From Diplosphaera chodatii (Eukaryota; Chlorophyta; Trebouxiophyceae; Prasiolales; Stichococcaceae): a DNA stretch of 64,000 nt. Of this stretch, positions 11,570 through 22,101 are shown piece by piece (positions within the stretch are counted from its first letter, which is position 1; every line of letters starts with the position of its first letter). The stretch spans positions 2,170,001 to 2,234,000 of the forward strand of contig JAALGY010000023.1 in NCBI GenBank assembly GCA_032358165.1. Reading direction: 5' to 3'. A program made the translations under genes and the position numbers. Below the pieces are notes generated by a model. It saw only the letters and a list, made by a program, of their open reading frames with translations, was not told the DNA's origin and did no database searches.

Positions 11570-11822
11570 CCGTGCTAGTGCAGAGCAACTGCAAAGCGAC
11601 TGGCAGGCTGGAAACGCGCCAGCGGTAACCAGTGGGTCGTTTGTGGCAAGGAAAGTGATACGGCTGCTGTAGTTTCAGACCGAGCTACCTGGAATTGCCC
11701 CACGCCTTGCTGAATCACACCCTCACACAGGCGCCAGAAACCCTATTGTAATGCTACGGGAAATGCAGCCACAGACAACCTGCAAAACGACCAACTCCAG
11801 ATGTGGCAGGCGGCCGTGTTAT

Positions 11823-14154
11823 CTACTTTTGTGGCTCCACCTCGTTGCTGAGCTTATCGCCCTGCGCTGCCTGCTTCAGGTTCTCCACCGTCGTCTCGGC
11901 AATGTTTACGAGGGCCTCCTGAGTAAGAAACGCTATGTGCGGCGTCGCAATGAAGTTTGGAAAGGACAACAGCAACTGCCATTGCCTGCGCACAAAAACA
12001 GCAGTGGTGTTCAGCAGTTGTTGGGTCACGCGAATAAAGGAGTTTGGCTGTATCTGCTTCATCGGACCAAGCACACCAACATGGCACAGCAGACCCGCAC
12101 CTGTCGAAAGCATTCATCTTCTGCCGATCCTTATGTGTGTACTGGCTGAAGTCCTGGAAAAACAGGGGCCCCTCCTTCTCGTACACGTCCTGCAGCATGG
12201 GACAGCACGTGGTGAGGATGACACTGATGAAACTCGATGGAGCATACAGCCTTCTGACCGCATCATGGCTGTGTCCATGCAGCCGTTGATGCAGTGCTCG
12301 TGCACCATTGCTGCGCCGCTGATTTTGCCGCTTTCTAATGCGTCCACGAGCGCAGCTGTGTCGACTAGGCCGCCGCGGCTGCAGTTGATAAGGATGGCGT
12401 CCTGCTTCATCTTCTCAATCCTGTGACAACAGACAGTTACATGATGAAAGATGATACCCGAAGAACAATGACTGTCAAGTACATCTGAAGTGAGGAAATA
12501 CACACATCTTGCTGACTACACCTTGGTCCGTGATCACCCTCACGCACCCGTCCTTATCGATGATGTGGAAGGTTTTAGGCATGAGCGGGCAGTGCAGTGT
12601 CAGGATGTCAGCCGACTGCAGCACCTCATCCATGCCAAGGTACTCCACAGTGCCATTGTCTGCCAGCTCCTTGTTTGGCTTCACATCAAATGCAATGACA
12701 CGGCAGCCGAAGCCCTGCAATATAATGGAGCCGCTGCATGCAACGGAAGGCTGCATACCGACCTTGAGCCATCGTTCCTCCACAGACGATGCAATGCCAC
12801 GTTCCCTTCGTACAGCAGCATGCTTGCCTTCCAGATCCGAGCGGCGCAGGCACCAATTGCGCCCGTCCCGACCACTCCCACTGTCTTGCGGCACACCTCC
12901 ATGCCGATGAGCCCCGACAGGGTGTAGTTGCCTGCATGATGGGTGACGCTCGGTTCCAGTCTTCATGAACTCTCTGCGACTCATTAAAATCACAAGCAAG
13001 ACATCACCCACCCTGCATGACCCTGTTGTGCGCCCTCACAATGTTCCTGCATGGATGTTCAGTATCCCGAGTTGTTGCACGGTGCCGACATGCACAGCTC
13101 AAGTCCCACACACAATGCTGCATGGCATCACGTGCCTGTTGAGTGCCAGCGCCAATGTCACAGAATGCTCCGCAACTGACTCTGGAGAGTATGTGGGCAC
13201 ACGGGCCACCTGAAGGACATGTGAGGGGTGTTCCTTGCGCACGGAGTATGGCCCTCATATCTGACACCCCAGCAGAGCTTGCCACCTAGATAGAAATGCA
13301 ATCGGTTCTCACCTTGATACCCAGCTCACTGAGCTTCTCGATGTCAACCTTATCAAAGCCTGCACAGCGCATGGCTACAAAGCGTATTCCATTCTCGTGC
13401 AGCGCTTCGGCCACCTGCAAAAGGCAGCTTTATGGCTTCCACACTTCGTCATCTCCGTGCACCGGATGATGGCGACTTCTACACAGCAACACAGTGTTGT
13501 GGCTGCCCTCACTTCTGCTGAGCAGTCGTCATTGACAAACAAAATTACAGCGTCATAGCCCTTCGACAAGGCGACAGTGTCCTTGTCCAGCGTTGCCTAC
13601 GTGATCACAGCTTCAATACTGAAGCCCTGAAAGTCGATCATGCATAGATACGAATGTCACGATCAGTGGTTTGTGGATTCAACGGCACACCTCAATGAAT
13701 GATGTCTCTGGGAAAGTGGACACAAGAGTCTTCTCCATCGTGTCATGAACATACTTCTGAGCACTGCAAATGAAAACAATGAAGCGTGACTTGCGATGCC
13801 ACATCACTAGGATCTACTTGGTTTGCCACCACGGCACAAAATCAGCAGCGCAACCCTCACCGCCCTCTGCCAGGTGTACTGCCAAGCAGCAGCTGACCTG
13901 TAGCATAGGACTTTGTATTCTGAGAGCCCCTTCTCTTTGCTTTCCGTGTCCTTGGCCTTCCGCTGCACCTGTTGAGGAGTCACTGCCGTTGCTGAGCATG
14001 CCACCAGGTCCGTCGGAGGAGCCCTTGCTGGAGAGGTCAAGCGCGACGGGGCGTGCCTCAAGGCAGTTGACAGGTGTGCACGTTGCTGCGGACCAGTTTG
14101 CAGCAACGACACGGCTGCAAGGCATCCATGACACGAGGCGATCATGTCTGCCAA
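11823..14154 (-). CDS. D-lactate dehydrogenase, NAD-dependent (2-hydroxyacid family)
   Basis: The product reduces pyruvate to D-lactate with NADH, a fermentative step that regenerates NAD in the dark or without oxygen. The 5' exon starts at 14154 with a Ser/Arg/Ala-rich leader ([20 protein letters not shown]) suggesting an organellar target, then EYKVLCYS. The next exon (about 13770-13690) reads [17 protein letters not shown]. The Rossmann core includes [18 protein letters not shown] (about 12890-12830), a variant GxGxxG motif, and the adenine-ribose Asp in [35 protein letters not shown] carries the catalytic Arg (about 12395), [11 protein letters not shown] is the family loop, and [14 protein letters not shown] carries the catalytic His (about 11920). 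The stop is at 11825-11823. Loops match D-LDH (LdhA type) better than phosphoglycerate dehydrogenase. It is not the FAD-linked LDHD. Confidence 0.9.
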
Positions 14155-14704
14155 GCCAGCACAGGGGCTATCAATAACCTTGATTGTTCACCATTGTCGC
14201 TTGTGGGCACAGCGTGAACGTGTGAGGTGAAAGGCGCGGATTTTAACAAAACCAGGATGATGTCCGCACGCCCTCTGTGGCTGCACCTATGCTGTCTGCC
14301 AGTTTGTGCCGTACACCGTGGTTCGCAAGACGTACGGGCTGCTGCCCTAAGATCTTCTCAAGCTCAGTGTATCACATTCATGGAAATGTCGCACATCGCA
14401 GCTGGAACTCGGAACAACATGTCAATCTGCCAGCGCATGCCAGGTTTCGGCGGTGTGGCGAAGCCAGGGCGAAGGCCACCCGGGTGAGCTTTAGCTTCCT
14501 GCAGCCGCCGCACTGCTTCCAGTACGTACTTCGGGCAGCGGCGATGCCCAGACGCAAAGATTAATAAAGCACACCACCGTTCAGATAGGGTGTGACTTGC
14601 GATAGGTCGTCACACAGTGTTCAACCACATTTGCATCCCCTGTCTGCGCAGGGCCAGCGAAGTACGCCGGTTGTGGCTTCGCAACGTCACCAGTTTAGGC
14701 CAGC
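14155..14704. other. Divergent intergenic spacer
   Basis: This lies between the start of D-lactate dehydrogenase (-) and the presumed start of RbfA (+). No conserved frame, repeat or RNA gene was seen. Confidence 0.45.
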
Positions 14705-16544
14705 ATGCACAGAAGTTGCTCGCACGCAGGCTTCAAGCGCAGCATTATCGATGCAGCACCATTGCAAGCAACATGCACGTGCGCTGGCCTGCATGCGCCC
14801 GGACCCCTCGTGGTGCGCAGGCGATTGCTGCAACTACACACGCCGCAGTCGCTGGTTGGTGAGCTCAGCTTGCATGCTGCGTACGCGGGACGATGTTGCG
14901 TGTGACGTGTCTTGAAGTGCTTTCTCGTGACCAATGCCCACTGTGCCGTCCGTGGTTTGCAAAGTAGGTGGCCACAACGTCAGCCCGCTGCGGCGCTGCG
15001 GGCTGCGGCGGCGGGAGAGCGGGCAGCATGTTATATGCATGGTGATCCACCGAGCGTGTCCTTTCTGTCCTGGATTCACAATACTGTGAAGTGGTGAGTT
15101 GCTTTGTCCTGATGTCGTCACTGATGTCCGTGTGCATGTTGGACGCCCTGCAGGCGGAGCCGCGGCGCGTGGCGCGCGTGTCAAAGCAGCTGGAACGCGA
15201 GATTGGCAACTTGTTTCTGTATGACAAGGTAACTACCGTGCGTCTTGAGGATGGTCATGGGTGTTCTACACCACGGCGCATCGGACCAGCTTGCACCTTG
15301 TGCAAGGTGCTGGGTGCAAAACCTGCAGGTGCTGCAGAAGGCCATCTGCCCTGAGCGGCGGCAGGGCTTAGACTCAGCTGCATCAGCCATCGCCAGCGTG
15401 ACCGAGGTTCGCATATCCAACGACTTACAGGTGGGATGCGTGAGCCCTGGTGTTGCGCCCCGCTACCCTGGCCCGTCATGCTGAGTCTTGTCCGCTGACC
15501 ATGGCAGCTGCTGCACGCACTACTCTCCGCCGATCGCTCTGCAGGTTGCAAAAGTCTACGTATCAGTGTTCAGCGACCCGCAAGGGAAGGCAGCTGCCAT
15601 TGATCAGCTGGCAAAACTGCAGGGGTGCGTCACCCTGTGCATACCTGTGCTGATTGACATGCGGTCATCACCGCATCATGACACCCCGCCCTTGGGCCAA
15701 TGCACGCTGCCTGTGTGTGTAGGTATGTCCGGAAGCGCATTGGGCAGACCATGAGCCTGCGGCTGACGCCAGAGATTCGCTTCATTTATGACGAAGCCCA
15801 CGATCGTGGGGAGAGGGTGCGCTTTTGGTTTTCACCCCACATTTTGACACAAAGTCTCAGCCGACCAGCCCTTGGTGGAGAAACTGTCACTGATCAAGCG
15901 GCACTGGCGTTGGTAGCTCGCAGCTGGTGACTCGCTGCCGACTGTCCTGTCAACCTGCCCTGCAGGTGCTGAAGCTGCTGAAGCAGATACAGCTGGAGGA
16001 GCGGGGTGAGGTGGAGCCGCCGCCCATCGCGCTGCCGGTGGCCGAGGACTTTGACGAAGACTTTGGCGAAGAGGAGGAGGATGATGAGGAGGATGACGAT
16101 GACGACGACGATGACGACGATAATGACGGTACTGCGCTCTACTTTCTGCATGGTTGTGCCTGGAATACTGCGGCGGCCATCGTGTCAGCACACCTGGCCA
16201 GCTTTTCATGTCACAACGGAGCACCGCACTGTGCAGATGATGAGGCGGAAGGCTTCTTCGACGACGAGGACGATGCACCCTCACCCAGCCGCCGCAAGAG
16301 CGGCCTCAGCATGGCAGCCATCGAGCAGCGGGACTCCTCCTTCTTCGGCTTTGAGGATCCGGGCAAAGCCTTCGTGGACGAGGACGATGCTGCATGGCAG
16401 GATGAGGACGAGCTGCAGGCCAGCACATCAGGAGCTGTGGCCGATGTTGACAGCTGGTCGGATGACCTGCCAGCAGATGACAGTGCAGATGCGACACGCA
16501 GCACAAGGCAATCCAGGTCCGTCAGCAGTTCCAGAAGACAATGA
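14705..16544 (+). CDS. RBFA: Chloroplast ribosome-binding factor A with acidic C-terminal extension
   Basis: RbfA binds the 30S subunit and helps mature the 5' end of 16S rRNA. A possible transit peptide lies at 14705-14860 (rich in His, Arg, Ala). Core exons: RRVARVSKQLEREIGNLFLYDK (15154-15228), an exon containing CPERRQGLDSAAS and SVTEVRISNDLQ (about 15320-15430), VAKVYVSVFSDPQGKAAAID (from about 15545), YVRKRIGQTMSLRLTPEIRF (about 15722-15818) and VLKLLKQIQLEE (from 15966). Together they make the KH-fold with the expected LTPEIRF and IxxLLxxI ends. After this come two acidic exons (about 15990-16126 and 16237-16544) encoding Asp/Glu runs and a Ser-rich end, SRSVSSSRRQ, over 140 residues not found in bacterial RbfA. 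One exon joining the transit peptide to the core is not resolved, so the start is provisional. Confidence 0.88.
16066..16126 (+). repeat. GAY/GAR trinucleotide tract coding for Asp/Glu
   Basis: An imperfect run of GAC, GAT, GAG and GAA codons encodes nearly 20 consecutive acidic residues inside the RbfA extension. It looks like an expanded microsatellite held in frame. Confidence 0.9.
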
Positions 16545-17250
16545 CAAGGTGGCAGCGGTGCGGTTTGAAAGCTTTTGTGAGGCTTCTGGGGTGATGCATT
16601 TGACATGACAAGCTGAATATCTCTTACAGAGAGCCTAGTGTGTCTGGATGGGTTGAGGTGCCTATGTCTGTAATGCACTGGAAGCACTGCAACGACATCC
16701 GCCAGTGGTCTCACACATGATTGTCACGGCGGCCACTTTACGATGGCAAGCACATCGCTCACAGGATGGCACTGGGTGCCCAGGAGCTCATGTCTCCAAG
16801 CAGCTAAGAAGGTGCGGGTGGTCATGTCAACAGCCGTTCTGCTTGCGTTCTGCAGCCCACAATCTGCCCGTGGCTGTTCGTGCGGTGCCACATGTCCAAT
16901 CGCGCTTCCAGATACAATGCTTCACCATGGCTTCATCCCCGCTTGGTGAACAAGTCTGCGGGATTTGCAGAAACAAAGGCATGAACATTTATGTTACCCT
17001 GACGCCAAGTTGATAAACACACACAGCTGTTGTACATTGCCCAAACCTCAGAAACTTGTCAAGTGACCACCTTTGGCGATTTTGAAGCCAGGCAACCCTC
17101 CTGACACGAGTGGCAGCTCCCGTGTTCTTGTCCGCTTGGCCTCCTTGCTGCATGTCACACAAGGCACAGCTCATATACGGACTTGGTGAGTATCAGCATG
17201 CGTAGCAGCAAGCTGGCGACCATGTTGTAAGCAAGATGGACGTCAGAATG
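16545..17250. other. Convergent spacer between RbfA and a minus-strand coiled-coil gene
   Basis: It holds the 3' UTRs of both genes. A 68-residue plus-strand frame at 16743-16949 has a hydrophobic N-terminal half and several cysteines but no match I recognise, and I do not call it a gene. Confidence 0.4.
16669..16673 (+). terminator. Candidate TGTAA polyadenylation signal of RbfA
   Basis: TGTAA is the common polyadenylation signal of chlorophyte nuclear genes. This copy lies 125 bases past the RbfA stop. A 5-base motif can occur by chance. Confidence 0.45.
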
Positions 17251-18614
17251 TCACCCAAAGTCTGGCTCATCGTCCTCGGGATCTTTCTTCTCCTCTTCCA
17301 GGATCTCGGGACGCGCCCGCTTCTTGAAGTCCATGCCATTGTTGTCCGGCTGTGCTGGCGCTGCCATTCTGCTGTCACACATGACCAATTCAACTTCGTC
17401 AGCTCCTACCCTTTGTGCAGACAAACCGTTTGGCATGTTGAACATGTAACACAGCAGTAGCGTGGCGGCATGTTTGTGTGCATGGTCGCAGACGATGCAG
17501 CGTGGCACCTGGTGGTGCCAGTGCGAACATGTGGAAGACGTGCTGTATGCTGGCTGTCCTGGTTGCTGCCGTTGCTGACCTGGCTTGACCGTCGGCTGTG
17601 CCACAGGCAAGGTACAACCAATAAACACACCATCAATGAGCCTGCTGGGCTTGCTGCCCTTATGCATACTTCACAGAGATCGCACACTTCCGGAAGCCGG
17701 CTCTGGTATACTGCACCTGGTGCCGTTCGACAGGCCCCCCGAGGGACCGCCAGACCGCGGGGTGTACTGGCCAGTCACCCGACCACCGAGTCCTGCCAGC
17801 ACAACAGCACGCAGGCGCGTCTAGACACGGCTATTCAGGGCACATCTACGTGTCCAAAGGGCAGCATCTGATTTGATGAGCAGCAAGCCTAGACACCAGG
17901 GCCGAGCAAGCAGCCCGGTGTACCTGGCGAGCTGCTCCTGGGAGTGCGCGCCTCTGCCTCAGCGGCGTCCTGCATGAGCGATGCTAGCTTGCGCTGGTCA
18001 TCCGCGATTTGGCGCGCCTTCTCCACCACCCTGCAGAGCCGCCCACACCGACACCATGGCTTATCAGACTCGTGACGATCTGGCGTCGGCAGCATAAGAC
18101 ATAGCACCTCTTCATGATGCTGTCCTTTCACTGTATGCTTACCGCTCCTTCTTGACGACTGCCAGCTGCTGCATGATATTCTGCTGCTGCTCCTCGATCC
18201 TGGCCAGCTCGTTGTACACTGCAGCCTGCGGGTATTGACTACGGGTGTTGTTACTGGCACATATCATCACCGCATGCAGTCGCGCATCGTGAAGCTTGGG
18301 GAAGCAAACAATCACCGACTGAGGTTGGATGCCGCTTGTTATGGCGTAGCTTACCTGCGCGTTACGATCCTGCGCCAGGTTGAGTAAAGTCACCTCCTCA
18401 GCCTCAATCTGGCGCAGCTGGCTCAGCAGATTCTCCAGCTCATTGATTGTCTGGGTGCGCGCTGGTTGGAACCCTGCATCAATGGGAGCTGTCAGTGCGA
18501 AAGGCCATGGTCCTTGTGGCCGGTGATCCTTGATATATTGCATATTGTACACCGGCTCTCAGTGGACATGCACGCACCTGGCGACGGCAGCTGCTGCACT
18601 GAGGATGGCGCCAT
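17251..18614 (-). CDS. Coiled-coil protein of unknown function, acidic C-terminus
   Basis: The likely start at 18614 reads MAPSSVQQLPSPG and joins FQPARTQTINELENLLSQLR (about 18475). Then come QIEAEEVTLLNLAQDRNAQ, ELARIEEQQQNIMQQLAVVK (about 18200-18145) and EKARQIADDQRKLASLMQDA (about 18020-17960), a Gly/Pro/Ser-rich segment (about 17790-17710), and a last exon with NNGMDFKKRARPEILEEEKK ending DPEDDEPDFG at 17251. The body is predicted helical and coiled-coil. KKRAR is a possible nuclear localisation signal before an acidic tail. This could be a small nuclear complex subunit; a resemblance to Mediator-type coiled-coil subunits crossed my mind but I cannot support it. Intron phases were only partly checked. 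Confidence 0.62.
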
Positions 18615-19721
18615 TGTCGCCACGGGCTGATATGGTCCACCTGCAGTGTGGCCGGTGAGCCTGGCTGCTTTGTCGCGAATCTGGATAGTGGGATGATTTC
18701 AGGCAGTTTCAGGCGTGGAGGGTTGGCACAACAGCACCGACTCGAGGGTCAAGCTTACGGCTGACCATCAGATCAAAACTCCGAGATCACGCGTTCTAGC
18801 AGCCGCATGCATATCCAGAACGCTATACAAAAGATCAGACCTGCACGAGTTGGATCTAGCAAGTGCAGGCAGAGGGGAAAGTCTGTTGCGAGGGCGCACC
18901 GTGTGCGTGCGTGTATCTATACCAAAGCAGCGAGCAAGCGATATTGGGTGATCTTCAGCAGCCTCTAGATGCGGCGTAGGAAGGACGCAGCACTTTTAAT
19001 ATGTCTCATAGAGTGCATGCTAGGCGGTGGCGGCGACATGGGTCGCGATGAAACGTCGTCGACCTCGAGCGTTGCGCAGGGTCGATAGCGAGAGTAGCAG
19101 GAGGGCTTTGCTGGCTCGAAACTCAATCTGCATGCCGCACCCGAGCGCTGCAAGCACGCCTTTCATGCCCCGCCGCATATCCCTGCGACCCTGAACGGCC
19201 TCTGTGCTAGTTTCATGTAGTTCGAGGTGGTGCAGCGCTCGCGCATGAGGGCAGAGCGGCGGGCAGGAGGCGTGTCCCCACCGTCTAAGCCGACAGCCGC
19301 TTGTGCAAAGCATACCCGATGCAGACGGTGAGGCTCTTGCCAATGGGCTTAAAGGGACACCTGGCTCGAATGTTGATGATCGCCCAGCTGCTGCGGTGCT
19401 TGCTGACTGGACGGCACAGAAGCCTCGATGCTGTATGCAAGGTCGCGGCCAGGCCTGAACATCGGTCGCATATGCCTGAGACTCTTTGCGGGAAGTTCAT
19501 GCACCTCCAAGATGCCTTTGGAGTGACTGTGTCAAGCAGATTGATATGTTGCAGAGACTCGAGTCAGCCATCGTGTGCAGATCGAGCTGCTAGCTGGAAT
19601 CTGCGGCAAGCTTGATTGATGAATCAGAGGGCTGTCTGGATTTAGAGATGAAGAAAGTCAGGATCTGCGTGCTGGTCGGCAGAAGTTTGGCGTTGCAGGC
19701 TGATTGCGGGTGCTGTCATGC
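18615..19721. other. Divergent intergenic region, 1.1 kb
   Basis: This lies between the starts of the coiled-coil gene (-) and the bZIP gene (+). Frames such as 19343-19020 (-) and 19301-19615 (+) lack recognisable domains and overlap each other. An upstream 5' exon of the bZIP gene could lie here. Confidence 0.4.
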
Positions 19722-21482
19722 ATGCAGCGAGTCGGCCCCCAGCGTGCCGCCAAAGTGCAGGCTGTCAAGGTCCTGCGGGAGTCGTCGATGGACCTGCAGG
19801 AAGACAATGACGATGACGGGTCATACGCATCGCTGTACACATCCAGCCAGGTGCCAGAGAATGTGCTTGTTGTTCATGAGGTGCCATGAGCAGTGACTCA
19901 TAAATCTGATTGCACGTTCAGCGGGTCACAACAGTCGGGATTGCATGCAGAGGAGTAGTCGTTGAAATAAATACGGGTCGCCCGCTCTGCAGGGCCGTCC
20001 GAAACACCGGCGCGGCAGCGGCGGCGGCGGCCACCTGCGCACAGATGTGTCGCCCAGCGGCAGGGAACGGTCCGAGGAGGAGGAGCAGGCCATCATCAAT
20101 GCAATCAAGGACGAAAACACACGCTCGTGCGCCATGAAGTGCGTTGACGGGCTTTGCTTCTTCGCTCCAGCCACCCGCTCGTGCTCCAGTGTGGCGTCCA
20201 TGTCCAACCTGCCTGCCAGCTGAGTGATGCCTGCACATGTTTCGACGTGCATTTAGAGCGACGTTCAATGAAACACAACAGATCAATAGCGTTGCCGATT
20301 CGTCGTGAACCTCTTCTGCGCTTGTGCAGGCGTTTCAAGAACCGTATAGCAGCCCGCAAGTCCAGGAAGCACAAGCTCGATGTCTTGGTCCAACTTCAGC
20401 AGGATGTGAGCTTCAGCTACGGCAAAGATTGTCTTGTTGACAACAATAAATGATGCAAAATGCGACGGACAATCATGCATGCGAAACAGCCAGCATGCTT
20501 CACGCATGGCCTGCATGCGTGCTGCGACAGCGTGTTCATGCTCTGCAGAATGATCACCTGAAGATCGAGAATGAGAGCCTGGAAGCCCAGATCGTGCGGA
20601 TAGAGCGCAAGCTGCAAGCTAGGGAGCATCAAGTTGTTAGGATGCAGGTACTTGCTGTGCTTGCTGCAGCATGGTAGCCCTTGAAAACAAGGCTGTACAG
20701 CTGCTGAGCTGTGTGCACATGCTGTGGCCGTTGAATATCGCGCGGCAGAGCGGCTCATTTGTGTACTGCAGAAGCAGCTGTACAGTCGCATTGACGATCT
20801 CTTCGGCAAGCTCAAGGAGGCCCACACCCATGCGGCTGCGGAGGGACAGCCACTCGACGGCTTCGAGCTGTTTGAGCAGTATGCTCAGCTGGGTGCAGGT
20901 GAGCTGGGATGACCGGTCAGCATCACAGCGATCACCATCGTCACGGTAGTATACCTGCAAAGCTGGCATGGCTGACTTCAACCCCACCAAGTGCATGCCA
21001 GCATTGCTGTGACGCGCTTCTCCTTGTGGTGTACCAGACAATATGCCAGAGGAGCTGCCGTTGCTTCGCTCGCCGCTGGGCTTCGATGACGCTCCCAGCC
21101 CCCAGCACCGCGCCGACGCCCACAGCGAGGAGCTGCACGACTCGCCCTCTGCGCAGGCACGCTGCAGTGCTGTGGCTGAGGGTCGGCAGTTCTGCCGCGA
21201 GTGCCTCACAACGACTCTGCAATTCTGTGCAGCAGACTGCATGCGCAGACATCGGGTGTCGTTTTGGTGGACGAGGGTTGAGGCTGTGTACCCTCATGCA
21301 TGCAGGCGGAGCTACTCTTTGCCAACCCCAGCAACCAGTACGACGCCACAGCAGGCCTGGAACACTTCACCAGCAGCGGCTCGGAGCGACCATCCTGGCT
21401 CGACGCTGACCTGGATGCGGGCAATGCCACCACCTCCGGACGCGCAACATCCACCGACGACCGTGCTGCCATGTGCCGATGA
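19722..21482 (+). CDS. bZIP transcription factor
   Basis: A nuclear DNA-binding dimer is predicted. Exons that join in phase are 19722-19850 (start MQRVGPQRAAKV; an upstream in-frame Met at 19704 is possible), 19993-20138, 20330-20405, 20531-20647, about 20707-20898, about 21043-21159 and a last exon ending at 21482. The basic region spans the 20138/20330 junction: KRFKNRIAARKSRKHKLDVL, with the invariant N-x7-R spacing. The zipper continues through LVQLQQD, RVHALQNDHLK, IENESLEAQIVRIERKL and AREHQ. N-terminal to it is an acidic stretch (EDNDDDGSY); after it are a helical segment (LQKQLYSRIDDLFGKLKEA) and a Ser/Asp-rich C-terminus. I cannot place it in a named plant bZIP group. N-x7-R with Ala-Ala-Arg-Lys-Ser is the plain plant type rather than the Pap1 fungal type. 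Confidence 0.85.
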
Positions 21483-22101
21483 GCTGGTCAGCTCGAAGCA
21501 GCCTAAGTACCTTGAGGCATAGGCAGCTCAACAACGCATTAGAACTGACACGGCAGGGCAGACCACAGTCTACATCAGCGTCCGATGGGCTGAACTGACC
21601 ATCACTGCGCCATTCATCATATAGCGTCACATTGCAGCCACAGTGCTGCCAATGGCGAGTGCGGGAACTGATGGGTACTGAAGTGTTGGCAGCAGGAAAG
21701 CAGCTTATCTGCTGTATGTCGTGGGATGAACGGCCGTACCAACACCGCAATGCTACCGAGTAGTTGATTGTATACTATGGCATCGATCTGCATGTCAACT
21801 GGAATGAACACCTCCTGATGCATGGACTGTAACACTATCACAGCGGCATCCTGCACTCTCCTTTTGGCGTTCTGGTTCCACAGCTATACATCAACACAGA
21901 GCTGCCAAGTCGTGCTGCTGCACCCTGCTGCTCACTGCGCTCAGGTTGGTGGCATGCTGTTGCCCTGCCCAAAGTCAATAGCAGGTCCTCATTTGTCACG
22001 AACCCCGCAATGATGCGGCGCAAAGTGTCTATGCTGAAGCAGCGTTGTCAGCGCCAGCCTGGAATCGCAAGCATGTCGCATCATTCTGAACCCAAGAAGC
22101 C
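21483..22101. other. Convergent spacer between bZIP and TPP carrier genes
   Basis: It contains the 3' UTRs. A TGTAA at 21828-21832 lies 346 bases past the bZIP stop and could be its polyadenylation signal. Several short frames overlap on both strands with no recognisable domain. Confidence 0.4.

Noticed and set aside
16743..16949. Small secreted Cys-containing protein
   Set aside because: Frame is short, has no family match and sits in a 3' spacer; chance frames of this length are common here.
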